64,000 bases of DNA from Hyphomonas sp. (GTDB lineage Bacteria > Pseudomonadota > Alphaproteobacteria > Caulobacterales > Hyphomonadaceae): contig NZ_JALHLS010000010.1 in the NCBI RefSeq assembly GCF_022844445.1, positions 1-64,000 of the forward strand. The letters are read 5' to 3'. The notes under the pieces are model-generated. The model was not told the DNA's origin. It made no database searches and saw only the letters and a list, made by a program, of their open reading frames with translations. Below are positions 49,017 through 57,459 of this stretch, piece by piece (position 1 is the stretch's first letter; every line of letters begins with the position of its first letter). The translations under genes and the position numbers were made by a program.

Positions 49017-49765
49017 CACCTGGAGCCGCGCTTGTCACCGGCGCCGGCGCGCGCCTTGGCCGAGCGATGGCCGAGGCCCTGGGTGCCGATGGCTGGGCCG
49101 TGTGCGTCCACTATCGTGGGTCGAAAGCCGAGGCCGAAGCCACCGCCGCTGCCATCCGTCGGTCCGGCGGGCGCGCCGAAATCCTCAGCGCCGACCTCGC
49201 CGACGAAGCCTCCCGCGACGGCCTCCTCGCCGAAGCCGCCCGCCGCCTTGGCCGTCCCGTCACGCTTCTCGTCAACTCCGCCGCCACGTTCGCAGATGAT
49301 ACCGCCACGGAGCATTCCCGCGCAGACTGGGACCACCATATCGAGCCGAACCTGCGCGCGCCCGTCCACCTCGCTCAGCAATTCGCCGGGCAGCTGCCGC
49401 CCGGCGAGAAGGGCCTCATCGTCAACCTGATCGACCAGCGCGTCTGGAAACTCACCCCGCAATTCTTCACCTATACCCTGTCCAAGGCCGCGCTCTGGTC
49501 GGCCACGCAAACCCTCGCCCAGGCACTCGCGCCCAACATCCGCGTCAACGCCATCGGCCCCGGTCCAACGCTCGCGAACGTCCACCAGTCGCCGGAAGCC
49601 TTCGCCGCCGAGCAGGCGGCCACCCTCACTGGCGAAGGCGCCAGCCCCGCCGAAATCGCCCGCGCCCTTCGCTATCTCGTCGCCGCCACTAGCGTAACCG
49701 GCCAGATGATCGCCTGCGACGGCGGCCAGCACCTGATGTGGCAAACCCCCGACACTGCCGTCTGA
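49013..49765 (+). CDS. SDR oxidoreductase, pteridine-reductase-like
   Basis: The 250-residue product has an NADP(H)-type start, ALVTGAGARLGRAMAEALGA, and NSAAT in place of NNAG. It has an active site in which Asp replaces the usual Ser: LIDQRVWKLTPQFFTYTLSK. The spacing Asp, 13 residues, Tyr, 4 residues, Lys equals that of Asp181, Tyr194 and Lys198 of Leishmania PTR1. This suggests a pteridine or dihydromonapterin reductase-like enzyme (inference). It overlaps the antiporter gene by 4 bases. Threonine aldolase follows 10 bases later; that enzyme's glycine also feeds one-carbon metabolism. Confidence 0.85.
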   Translation: MTPGAALVTGAGARLGRAMAEALGADGWAVCVHYRGSKAEAEATAAAIRRSGGRAEILSADLADEASRDGLLAEAARRLGRPVTLLVNSAATFADDTATEHSRADWDHHIEPNLRAPVHLAQQFAGQLPPGEKGLIVNLIDQRVWKLTPQFFTYTLSKAALWSATQTLAQALAPNIRVNAIGPGPTLANVHQSPEAFAAEQAATLTGEGASPAEIARALRYLVAATSVTGQMIACDGGQHLMWQTPDTAV

Positions 49766-49775
49766 AAGGCCTCCC

Positions 49776-50810
49776 GTGAACTTTGGTTCCGACACCACCG
49801 CGCCCGCGCACCCACTGGTTCTCGAAGCCCTTGCCCGTGTGAACAGCGGCGCCGAGCCGAGCTATGGCGACGATTCCGGTGCGGTCCGGGTACGCGCCCT
49901 CCTTGCACGGACCTTCGAGACAGATGACTTCGATTTCTGGCTCGTCGCTTCCGGCACTGCGGCAAATGCGTTGGCGCTGTCCTGTTTCTGCCCGCCACAC
50001 GCGTCAATTCTCTGCCACCATGAAGCGCACATCCAGATGGACGAGCGCGGCGCCCCGGAATTCTTTACAGGCGGCGGCCGCCTCCACCTGTTGCCAGGCG
50101 AAGGCGCAAAGATCGACTTCAAGGCGTTCAAGGACTATCTCGACTATTTCGATCCGCAATTCGTCCACGCGACACCTCCCGCCGCCGTCTCGCTGACCAA
50201 TCTCACCGAATGCGGCATGTCCTACACGCCGGACGAGATCGCCCGCTTCGCGCAGCGCGCCCGCGCCGCAAGCCTGGCCGTGCACCTCGACGGCGCCCGC
50301 CTCGGCAACGCCCTTGTCCGCACCGGCGCCAGCCCCGCCGAGATGACCTGGAAAGCCGGCGTCGATGTCCTCTCCCTCGGCCTCACCAAGACCGGTGCCA
50401 TGGGCTGCGAGATCATCGTGCTGTTCGGCAAGGCCCGTGAACGGTTCCAGGAACTCCGTATACGTGCAAAGCGCGCTGGCCACATGCCTGCCAAGATGCG
50501 TTACCTCTCCGCCCAGGCCGAAGCCATGCTCGACGGGGGTATCTGGCTGGAACTCGCCGCCCACGCCAACCGAAAGGCCGGCGAACTCGCCGTCGTCTTC
50601 GCGGACAGGGGTCTTGAACTCGCCTGGCCGGTCGAAGGCAATGAGGTCTTTGTTTTCCTTCCGGAGTATGACGAGAACATCCTGAAGGAAGACGGCGCCC
50701 GCTTCTATGCCTGGCCCGGCGGCTCAAGCCGCTTCGTCTGCTCATGGGCCACAACCGACGCCGATATCGCCGCGCTGCGCGCCGCGCTGAGCCAGCTTAA
50801 GCGCCGGTGA
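49776..50810 (+). CDS. Low-specificity L-threonine aldolase family protein
   Basis: The 344-residue PLP fold-type I protein begins NFGSDTTAPAHPLVLEALAR and has the histidine-rich segment CHHEAHIQMDERGAPEFFTG. The PLP contacts are in LAVHLDGARLGNALV, and the Schiff-base Lys is in VLSLGLTKTGAMGCEIIVLF. Family members cleave threonine to glycine and acetaldehyde. It starts with GTG. It is in a row with the antiporter and the SDR gene, and its 3' end faces rnpB. Confidence 0.9.
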   Translation: MNFGSDTTAPAHPLVLEALARVNSGAEPSYGDDSGAVRVRALLARTFETDDFDFWLVASGTAANALALSCFCPPHASILCHHEAHIQMDERGAPEFFTGGGRLHLLPGEGAKIDFKAFKDYLDYFDPQFVHATPPAAVSLTNLTECGMSYTPDEIARFAQRARAASLAVHLDGARLGNALVRTGASPAEMTWKAGVDVLSLGLTKTGAMGCEIIVLFGKARERFQELRIRAKRAGHMPAKMRYLSAQAEAMLDGGIWLELAAHANRKAGELAVVFADRGLELAWPVEGNEVFVFLPEYDENILKEDGARFYAWPGGSSRFVCSWATTDADIAALRAALSQLKRR

Positions 50811-50938
50811 AGGCTCCGATTATCCAGTCTTCGAGCTAGGCGGCGATCTTTGGCCTGTCGATTGGCGGATCCGTGCGTCCGGTGAGTAACTCCGGATGCA
50901 CGCCGAACATCAGCAATGGCGCCGCCGCGGCGTATTGT

Positions 50939-51315
50939 GGACCAGAAAGCCTGTAAGCCGGGTTCTGTTCGCCCCTTGCGGGGTCTGGCAGCCATTCCTC
51001 TGGGACGTTCATTGCTGAACGCCTCGCGCGACACACCCGGGACACGGGCATAAGACAGCCCATATGTGCCCCCTACTTGGTCTTGCTCCGGGCGGGGTTT
51101 GCCTTGCCAGCCCTGTTGCCAGGCCTGCGGTGGGCTCTTACCCCACCCTTTCACCCTTTCCTTTTGGCTGAAGCCGCAAGGTGGTTTGCTTTCTGTGGCA
51201 CTTTCCCTCGGCTTGCGCCGGGCGGCCGTTAGCCGTCGCCCTGTCTTGTTGGAGCCCGGACTTTCCTCCAGCACGCAGTTACCCGCGTACCAGCGGCCGC
51301 CCGGCTTTCTGGTCC
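50939..51315 (-). ncRNA. rnpB: RNase P RNA
   Basis: Reading on the minus strand from 51315, the RNA opens with GGACCAGAAAGCC and closes with GGCTTTCTGGTCC. These pair perfectly over 13 bases as helix P1. Near the 5' end is the conserved GGAGGAAAGTCCGGGC (P4 5' strand), and near the 3' end ACAGAACCCGGCTTACAGG (P4 3' strand and J-region), both hallmarks of bacterial type A RNase P RNA. Length is 377 nt. With the RnpA protein it trims the 5' ends of tRNA precursors. The exact ends may extend a few bases. Several open frames across it are artefacts. Confidence 0.96.
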
Positions 51316-51705
51316 GTCGATGACTATATCCCCTCCCAACCCGCGGGGGAAGGGTGCCTGCCCCGCGCTGCGTTCGCGCGCTTGTCCCGGCGATCCATCC
51401 GGGCGCCGGAAACCGGTGCAGGGAAGCGCACGAAGGCCTGGCTCCGGAGGTCTTTACCGCCCGCCACCGCAACTTTTTTCCTGCGCCCTGCCGTGCCGGT
51501 CGGCCCGCGCGGGGCCGGGCCCGCCGCCGCTGCCGCGCTGCTTCCACAATCGCACACCTCGCGGGCTCACTGATATGATTGACCATCTCGCTGCGCCCGA
51601 TAGGTCCTAGAGCTGCGCGCCACAGGTGGGATCCGGCTAACAATTCGGTAAACCCGCCCTGCGTCCTTTGCGGGCAACGCGCGCGCATGCCAGAAAGGTC
51701 TCCGC
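51316..51705. other. 390-base stretch upstream of rnpB and yihY, no gene seen
   Basis: It must hold the promoter of rnpB (minus strand) and of the YihY gene (plus strand). The short frames in it are Arg/Pro/Ala-rich with poor starts. It includes a very GC-rich patch around 51500-51545. I see no clear promoter consensus, hairpin or small gene. Confidence 0.5.
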
Positions 51706-52569
51706 ATGCAGATTGAATGGCGTACCGACATTCTCGAACCCGCGCGGCGGGCCGTCATCCGCCTCTTCCGGCCGGATGTGCGTATCGTCACGGGCGGTAT
51801 TGCCTTCTATGCGCTGTTCTCGATCTTCCCGCTGATCTATCTGACGCTGACCCTGCTGACGATCTTCCTGCCGCCGGACCTCGCCGCACAGCTCTCCACG
51901 CCGATCAGCAATTTCTTCAGTGACAGTGTCGAATCCCTCTCGCCCGACGAAGTTGGTCTCATACGGAGCCTGACTCCTGCGGGTCTCAGCCTGCGCGCCT
52001 TCGTAGCGGTCATCCTTGTGCTGATTACCGCCACGTCCGGCGCCAAGGCTGCGATCACCGGAATCCAGATGATCGCAGGCACGACCGGACGCACACGCTT
52101 CGCGAAGTTTCAAGGGATTTCGCTGCTTCTCACGGGATCGCTGGTTTTGCTGGTCTGGCTGCTCGGCGCACTGCAGCTCTTGGTCACGGTGGTGAATGCC
52201 GAAGGCGGCTACCAGATCGCACGCTTCGCCGGTGAAATCGCGACGCTCGCCGACACGCTCTGGATCTCCAAGGCGGTCGCGGGCTTTGCTATCTTTTACC
52301 TGATCCTGACGCTCAGCTTGCGCGGCCATGTCAACAAAGGAACCCGTGCCATCGCGGCTGGCGCGGCAGCCGGTGCGGTCGCCTTCATCTTCGTCACCTT
52401 CCTGTTCCAGCTTTACCTGAATTATTCCGTGCTCGGAACGCTCTACGGCGCGCTCGCGTCGCTGATCCTCGGCTTCATCTGGCTCTCGGCATCGGTGATG
52501 TCGCTGCTGCTCGGCGCGGCGCTCGCCGCCGAATGGTCTCAGGCCTGGGGCGAGGACGCCGCCGAATAG
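51706..52569 (+). CDS. YihY/BrkB-family inner-membrane protein
   Basis: The 287-residue protein has about six hydrophobic segments and the family's opening, VTGGIAFYALFSIFPLIYLT, after a short cytoplasmic helix. Later segments include LLLTGSLVLLVWLLGALQLL and YSVLGTLYGALASLILGFIW. Although it was once called ribonuclease BN, the family is a membrane protein of unknown function, possibly lipid transport. AAAGGTCT precedes the ATG. Its 3' end overlaps that of the convergent amidase gene by 31 bases. Confidence 0.9.
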   Translation: MQIEWRTDILEPARRAVIRLFRPDVRIVTGGIAFYALFSIFPLIYLTLTLLTIFLPPDLAAQLSTPISNFFSDSVESLSPDEVGLIRSLTPAGLSLRAFVAVILVLITATSGAKAAITGIQMIAGTTGRTRFAKFQGISLLLTGSLVLLVWLLGALQLLVTVVNAEGGYQIARFAGEIATLADTLWISKAVAGFAIFYLILTLSLRGHVNKGTRAIAAGAAAGAVAFIFVTFLFQLYLNYSVLGTLYGALASLILGFIWLSASVMSLLLGAALAAEWSQAWGEDAAE

Positions 52570-53261
52570 GCGTCGGCCACCTGGGCGAGGCGCCTCAGCG
52601 TTCTCGCGTCCGCCATGCCGGTCACGGCGTCTGGCATGAACCGGCGCTGAAAGGCGCGAAGGGCCGCCGGCACATCGCCGATCGCGTAGCCGATGGAGGC
52701 CAGTTGCCGGTTCAGTCCGCCTGGATCGCCGCCCATCCAGACGCATCCCGCGCCGGTCGCTTCCGACGGCCAGAGGCCGAGGCCGGCTTCTGCGAGCTGT
52801 TCCCAGGGAAAATGCTCGCCCGGATCAATTTTGCGCAGGGGTGCGATGTCGGAATGGCCGACAATGCGAACCGGAGGAATCCCATGGCGCTGCACGATCT
52901 GTTTCGACAGGTCGATCACCGCCGAAATCTGGTCTGCCGGATAGGGTGGCAGGCCGCCGCCGGGAAGGGGGCAATCATGGCCGCCATTGACGATCTCGAT
53001 GCCGACCGACCGAGAGTTGAGGTCATCATCGCCGTTCCAGCTCGAAACACCCGCATGCCAGGCTCGCCGGTCCTCGCTGACCAGCCGGGACACCCGGCCG
53101 TCTTCCCACACCATATAGTGCGCCGAAACCTTCGCTTCCGGGTCCCGCATCCGATCAAGCGCCGCCTGGCCAGATTCCATGCCGGTATAATGGAGCACCA
53201 GAAGGTCCACCTTGAACCGGCGCTCATCGTGATTGGGGCTCGGCGTCTCGTCGAGGCGCAT
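52539..53261 (-). CDS. N-acetylmuramoyl-L-alanine amidase (AmiD/AmpD type)
   Basis: The 240-residue product has the Amidase_2 zinc site: His in VDLLVLHYTGMESGQAALDR, a middle segment with SAHYMVWEDGRVSRLVSEDR and AWHAGVSSWNG, and His in RIVGHSDIAPLRKIDPG. A C-terminal peptidoglycan-binding-like helical domain follows (about residues 185-232, ending DARTLRRLAQVADAY). No signal peptide is visible, so it may be cytoplasmic and recycle muropeptides like AmpD. It starts 1 base into the stop of the EamA gene, indicating coupled translation. Confidence 0.92.
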   Translation of the reverse strand: MRLDETPSPNHDERRFKVDLLVLHYTGMESGQAALDRMRDPEAKVSAHYMVWEDGRVSRLVSEDRRAWHAGVSSWNGDDDLNSRSVGIEIVNGGHDCPLPGGGLPPYPADQISAVIDLSKQIVQRHGIPPVRIVGHSDIAPLRKIDPGEHFPWEQLAEAGLGLWPSEATGAGCVWMGGDPGGLNRQLASIGYAIGDVPAALRAFQRRFMPDAVTGMADARTLRRLAQVADAYSAASSPQA

Positions 53262-54163
53262 CAGGAATCTCCCGAAGCGAACTTCTTCCCGAGGGCCGCT
53301 TCCGGCAACACGGTATTCGGCCTGACTGCAATGAGGAAGACCCCGGCGAGCGAAACCGCCCCGCCGATGACCAGTTTCCAGGTGAAAGGCTCGTTTAGCA
53401 GGGTTACGCCGAAGAGGACGCCCCAGAGCGGCGTCATCAGGGTCAGGGGCGAGAGGAGCGAAACATCGTGACGCTTAAGCAGGGTATAGAAGGCCGAGTG
53501 CGCAAAGATCGACACGCCGACAATCGCGAACAGGCTGGCCAGCCAAACCTGCCAGCCGCCTGCCATATAGGCTTCAACCTGTCCTGTCTCGAGAATGGCA
53601 GAGATCGCGAACAGGGGCGCGAAGCTGAACAGACCTACCCAGGCAGATAGGTTCAGCGGGTTCATCTCCGGCATGCGTTTCATCACGATCCCGCCGGCCG
53701 AACCGAGCACGGCGGCGAAGAAGATCAGCAGCAGGCCGAAGGAGAGGCTGAAGGAAGTCGGGTCGAACGCTATGACGACGACGCCTGCGAAGGCGAGCGA
53801 AATGCCAAGGGCGCGGCGCCAGCCAATCTTCTCGCCGAGGAAGACCATGCTCATGATCGTCGACATCGGCACGCCGAGTTGCCCGGTCACGGCCGCCGCC
53901 GAGACATCCGCGTTTGCGAGGCCCACGAACAACAGGCCAAAGTTCAGGCAGCCGATCAGCATGGCGATCAGGAACAGCGTGCCGAGATTCTTCGGCACAG
54001 GCCGAAGGAACGGAATCAGGAACACTGCCACGCCGAGAAAACGGATCGCCGCAAAGAACAGCGGCGGCACGCTGAAATCGGACACGACCCAGCGTGTCAA
54101 CACGAGGTTCACGCCCCACACGAAGCAGATAAGAAACAGAAGGCCGAAGTCACGCAAAGACAT
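53261..54163 (-). CDS. EamA/DMT-family transporter
   Basis: The 300-residue protein has about ten membrane helices in two EamA halves: FLICFVWGVNLVLTRWVVSD and FAAIRFLGVAVFLIPFLRPV at the start, and SLLSPLTLMTPLWGVLFGVT then FTWKLVIGGAVSLAGVFLIA in the second half. Members export metabolites or amino acids; the substrate is unknown. It is directly followed by the amidase gene (TGATG overlap) and lies 66 bases beyond the stop of the MBL gene. Confidence 0.9.
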   Translation of the reverse strand: MSLRDFGLLFLICFVWGVNLVLTRWVVSDFSVPPLFFAAIRFLGVAVFLIPFLRPVPKNLGTLFLIAMLIGCLNFGLLFVGLANADVSAAAVTGQLGVPMSTIMSMVFLGEKIGWRRALGISLAFAGVVVIAFDPTSFSLSFGLLLIFFAAVLGSAGGIVMKRMPEMNPLNLSAWVGLFSFAPLFAISAILETGQVEAYMAGGWQVWLASLFAIVGVSIFAHSAFYTLLKRHDVSLLSPLTLMTPLWGVLFGVTLLNEPFTWKLVIGGAVSLAGVFLIAVRPNTVLPEAALGKKFASGDS

Positions 54164-54229
54164 GCTTCGGCCCTATCAGTCTTTTCCCGGCCCGGGCAGG
54201 GGGTACGCCGCGAGAAGCGGGCAGGGGAG

Positions 54230-55096
54230 CTATGCAGCTCCGAGCCGGTTCACGGGAACCTTGAGGTACACCTGCCCGTCTGCCTCCGCCGGAGGCAGCG
54301 CCCCCGCGCGGATATTGACCTGCAACGACGGCAGGATGAGGCGCGGCGCAGCCAGCGTTTTGTCCCGCGCTTCCCGCATTTCCACGAAGTCGTCTTCGCT
54401 CACGCCGTCGCGCACGTGGACGTTCCGGGCGCGCTCCTCGGCCACTGTCGTCTCCCAAGAAAAGGTGTCGCGGGACTGCGGCAGGTAATCATGACCGACA
54501 AAAATCCGCGTCTCCGGCGGCAGGGTCAGGATCTTGCGGATGGACCTGTAGAGCGTCGCAGCGTCCCCGCCCGGAAAATCGGCGCGAGCGGTGCCATAGT
54601 CCGGCATGAACAGCGTGTCGCCGACGAAGGCCATGCCATCGATCAGGTAAGTCACGCAGGCCGGCGTATGGCCGGGCGTATGCAGGACGCCAATCTCGAG
54701 ATCGCCGAGCGGGAGTGTGTCGCCGTCGTTCAACAACACGTCGAACACATGCCCGTCCGGGGAGTCGGCGCTTGCGCCGAACAAGGGCAGGAAGGCTTTC
54801 TGCACCTGGGTGATGTGAGCCCCGATGCCGAGTTTCGCGCCGGTTTTGCGGCGCAGGTAATCGGCGCCGGAAAGGTGGTCTGCATGCGCATGCGTGTCGA
54901 GGATCCAGTCGATCCTCAGACCCTCCTCTACCGCCGCATCCGTAACGGCGTCTGCCGAGGCAGTGCTGAGGCGGCCGGTATTGGGCTCAAAATCCAGCAC
55001 CGGATCGATGATCGCCGCGGCCCGAGTGGCTGGGTCCCAGACCAGATACGTTACCGTATTTGTGGCAACGTCGAAGAAAGCCTTGAGGTTCGCCAA
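54230..55096 (-). CDS. MBL-fold persulfide dioxygenase-like protein (Blh type)
   Basis: The 288-residue product is a metallo-beta-lactamase fold protein with the metal motif THAHADHLSGADYLRRKTG, then HTPGHTPACV, VGDTLFMPDYG and FVGHDYLPQS. The ETHE1/Blh branch oxidises glutathione persulfide with a single iron, which fits the DYGTARADFPGGD segment. It starts with TTG, 7 bases after AGGAG. It is divergent from a BigR-like repressor over a short A/T-rich region with a palindrome, so it is likely part of a sulfide-induced module. Confidence 0.9.
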   Translation of the reverse strand: MANLKAFFDVATNTVTYLVWDPATRAAAIIDPVLDFEPNTGRLSTASADAVTDAAVEEGLRIDWILDTHAHADHLSGADYLRRKTGAKLGIGAHITQVQKAFLPLFGASADSPDGHVFDVLLNDGDTLPLGDLEIGVLHTPGHTPACVTYLIDGMAFVGDTLFMPDYGTARADFPGGDAATLYRSIRKILTLPPETRIFVGHDYLPQSRDTFSWETTVAEERARNVHVRDGVSEDDFVEMREARDKTLAAPRLILPSLQVNIRAGALPPAEADGQVYLKVPVNRLGAA

Positions 55097-55138
55097 GGGG
55101 CGTCTCCTTTCAATGTTGTGGCTGTTATATATAATGGC

Positions 55139-55153
55139 TTGCTAAATTAGCAA
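55139..55153. promoter_or_regulatory. Palindromic operator between the MBL gene and the BigR-like gene
   Basis: TTGCTAAATTAGCAA is a perfect 15-base palindrome (arms TTGCTAA/TTAGCAA around A) in an A/T-rich region with TATATATAAT and CCTAATATATTG on either side. It sits 43 bases from the TTG start of the MBL gene and 20 bases from the repressor ATG. That suits repression of both genes by one dimer. Confidence 0.65.
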
Positions 55154-55172
55154 TACCTAATATATTGAAGCC

Positions 55173-55487
55173 ATGAAACAGATGAACCTTGATCCCGCCT
55201 TGTTCCGCGATCGTGCCGGAGATGCTGCCAGGCTGCTTCGGACCATGTCCAGCGAGCACCGCCTGATGATCCTCTGCCGCCTCGGCAACGGGGAACTGTC
55301 AGCCGGTGACCTGCTGGCCGGAACCACGTTGTCGCAATCGGCCCTGTCGCAGCACCTTGCCGTGCTGCGGGAAGACGGCCTCGTCGCCACGCGCCGGGCG
55401 GGCCTGAACATCTTCTACCGGATAGCGGACCCCTCCGCGCTCCGCGTCATCGAAACGCTGGCAGCGATCTTCTGCCCTGAGGAGTGA
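55173..55487 (+). CDS. bigR: ArsR-family persulfide-sensing repressor, BigR/SqrR-like
   Basis: The 104-residue winged-helix protein has LRTMSSEHRLMILCRLGNGE, TLSQSALSQHLAVLREDGLV and RAGLNIFYRIADPSALRVIE. Two cysteines, in MILCRL (Cys35) and IFCPEE (Cys101), are placed like the reactive pair of BigR/SqrR, which forms a tetrasulfide or disulfide bridge in the presence of persulfides and releases DNA. The following rhodanese and TSUP genes on this strand and the MBL gene on the other are the usual targets. Confidence 0.88.
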   Translation: MKQMNLDPALFRDRAGDAARLLRTMSSEHRLMILCRLGNGELSAGDLLAGTTLSQSALSQHLAVLREDGLVATRRAGLNIFYRIADPSALRVIETLAAIFCPEE

Positions 55488-55491
55488 AAGC

Positions 55492-55818
55492 ATGAGTACA
55501 CTGACAAAAATCAAAGCCGCCGCCGTTGCTGAAGGCCTGAAGACGGGACGGTATCACCTGATCGATATCCGCGAGGCGGATGAGCACGCACGTGAACACA
55601 TTCCCGGCGCTGTGCTCATTCCCCTGTCGAGCCTCGAAGCTGCCGACGTGAAGATCGAAGCCGGCCGCACGGCGGTGTTCCACTGCAAGTCGGGCATGCG
55701 GACCGAGATGAACTGCGACCGCCTCGCTGAGCGCGTTGACGGTGATGCGCTCGTGCTCGAAGGCGGGCTTGATGCCTGGAAGCGGGCCGGACTACCGGTC
55801 GCCGGCAGCGCCAGGTAA
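55492..55818 (+). CDS. Rhodanese-domain protein
   Basis: The 108-residue single-domain rhodanese has YHLIDIREADEHAREHIPGA at the start and the active-site loop FHCKSGMRTEMN, with the nucleophilic Cys and a six-residue C-K-S-G-M-R loop. It transfers sulfane sulfur between thiosulfate, persulfides and acceptors. It follows the BigR-like gene by 4 bases and precedes the TSUP gene by 9 bases, so it is in one operon with them. Confidence 0.92.
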   Translation: MSTLTKIKAAAVAEGLKTGRYHLIDIREADEHAREHIPGAVLIPLSSLEAADVKIEAGRTAVFHCKSGMRTEMNCDRLAERVDGDALVLEGGLDAWKRAGLPVAGSAR

Positions 55819-55827
55819 GCCGGGCGC

Positions 55828-56625
55828 ATGATCGAACTCACCACCTCCGTGATCCTGACCGCGCTGCTCAGCGGCGCCGTCATCGGCCTTTTCCTCGGTA
55901 CGTTCGGGGGCGGGGGCTCGGTGCTGGCCGCGCCGCTGCTGCTGTATGCTGTCGGCGTCACCGATCCGCACCTTGCGATCGGCACATCCGCAGCAGCCGT
56001 CGCGGCCATCGCGCTCGTCAGCCTCACCGGCCACTGGCGTGCGGGGCGTGTGAAATGGCCTTGCGCCACCGTTTTCGCGGTCGCCGGAATCATCGGTTCA
56101 CTGATCGGTTCGACACTGGCGCTGCGCGTGGACGGTGACGTCCTCTTGTTCGCCTTTGCCTTCGCGATGGCGGCGATCGGCCTGTCGATGCTGCGCCGCC
56201 CCAAAAGCGAAGGCGACCCGGATGTGCACATCACGCCGAAAATCATGGCGCGCATCGCGCCGATGGGCCTCGGTGTCGGCGGCGCGGCCGGCTTCTTTGG
56301 CATCGGCGGCGGTTTCCTCATCGTGCCCGGCCTGATGATGGCTACCGGCATGACGCTGGCGAATGCGGTGGCGTCCTCGCTGGTCTCGGTCGCGGTCTTC
56401 GGGGCGGCGACAGCGGCAAATTACGCGGTCCACGGCGAAGTGGACTTCCCGCTGGTGGGCTTGCTGCTTGCCGGCGGGGCGGTGGGAGGGAGCCTCGGCA
56501 TCCTCCTGTCGCGGGCGCTGGCAACCCGGGTGCGTGTGGCGCGTTCTGCCTTTGCTATCCTAATTGTCATCGTGGCGGTCTATGTCGGGTGGAAAGCCGC
56601 TGGGGCGCTGGGCTGGACGGGTTGA
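55828..56625 (+). CDS. TSUP (TauE/SafE) sulfite/sulfur exporter
   Basis: The 265-residue protein has eight or so hydrophobic helices with the two TSUP halves. GAVIGLFLGTFGGGGSVLAA and the second-half GVGGAAGFFGIGGGFLIVPG both show the Gly-rich family motif. It is expected to export sulfite, thiosulfate or related anions, or to import thiosulfate in some relatives. It is the last gene of the BigR-like module. A gap of 114 bases separates it from the next gene. Confidence 0.9.
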   Translation: MIELTTSVILTALLSGAVIGLFLGTFGGGGSVLAAPLLLYAVGVTDPHLAIGTSAAAVAAIALVSLTGHWRAGRVKWPCATVFAVAGIIGSLIGSTLALRVDGDVLLFAFAFAMAAIGLSMLRRPKSEGDPDVHITPKIMARIAPMGLGVGGAAGFFGIGGGFLIVPGLMMATGMTLANAVASSLVSVAVFGAATAANYAVHGEVDFPLVGLLLAGGAVGGSLGILLSRALATRVRVARSAFAILIVIVAVYVGWKAAGALGWTG

Positions 56626-56739
56626 GACAAACGCAGCATCCTCTGCGCATGGTTGCTAATTCCGCCGCAAAGGGCTGATATAAGCGCCAAGGTGGGTTGA
56701 CGGGCCGCATCTGCATGCGTGCCAACTGGGAGAAAAGGG

Positions 56740-57459
56740 ATGAGCCTTATCTGGTGGATTTTGCCGTCGATTGCGGGTGTTCTGGGCCTGATTCTCTTGT
56801 TCGCGGGCTTCGCGAAGATGGCGGGGCTGAAGCCCTTCGCCGGGGTTGCGCGCCTGGCCTTCGGATCGGGCTTTCTCGGCCTTGCCGGCGTGATCGCCTT
56901 CGCGGGCCTCAATATCCAGACCTACAAGCGCCTTACCTATGAGCGCCCGGTCGCCACCGTAAAATTCACCGCCATGCCGGACCAGGCCGACGCCTACCGG
57001 GCAGACGTTGTCTTCTCGGATGGCGAGGTTCTGCTGCAGGCGGATGGCACGGCGCCCGTGTTCCGCGGCAATGAATGGCAGATCGGTGCCAAGGTCATCA
57101 AGTTCAAGCCAATGGCCAATATCCTCGGCTATGATTCGATCTACCGGCTGGAGCATATGCGCTCGCTGGATGCGATGCAGTTTTCTTCCGATGTGGTGAC
57201 TGAAGGCAAGATCGACGGGCTAAAGATCGTCACCGATGAGCCGGGCCTCGATGTCGGCGCGATGGCGCAGAAGTATGGCTCGCGCTTCGGCATCGATGCC
57301 GAGTATGGCTCGGCGACCTACCAGCCGATGGGCGACGGGTTCGAGTATGAAGTCTCGATTTCACAGGACGCCCTGATCGCCCGCCCAAGTGAGGCGACGA
57401 AGTCGAAGATTCAGAGCGGTGCCTATCCGGGCTTCCAGCCGATCAAAGGATCGAACTGA
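56740..57459 (+). CDS. Membrane protein of unknown function with two N-terminal helices
   Basis: The 239-residue product has two helices near the N-terminus (WWILPSIAGVLGLILLFAGF and LAFGSGFLGLAGVIAFAGLN). A soluble domain of about 170 residues follows, rich in beta strands (YERPVATVKFTAMPDQADAY, VKFKPMANILGYDSIYRLEH-like). The family is uncertain; similar proteins are annotated as cation/multidrug efflux pumps without support. ATG 56740 follows AAAAGGG. It overlaps the methyltransferase start by 1 base, so the two are coupled. Confidence 0.8.
   Translation: MSLIWWILPSIAGVLGLILLFAGFAKMAGLKPFAGVARLAFGSGFLGLAGVIAFAGLNIQTYKRLTYERPVATVKFTAMPDQADAYRADVVFSDGEVLLQADGTAPVFRGNEWQIGAKVIKFKPMANILGYDSIYRLEHMRSLDAMQFSSDVVTEGKIDGLKIVTDEPGLDVGAMAQKYGSRFGIDAEYGSATYQPMGDGFEYEVSISQDALIARPSEATKSKIQSGAYPGFQPIKGSN

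Noticed and set aside
50836-51063. A frame ending in a protein-like stretch (LLMFGVHPELLTGRTDPPID) beside rnpB
   Set aside because: Its start would lie in rnpB and no SD is present. It could be a remnant but cannot be supported.
50705-51688. A 327-codon frame across the RNase P RNA gene
   Set aside because: It runs through the conserved RNA helices of rnpB; the sequence constraint is explained by the RNA.
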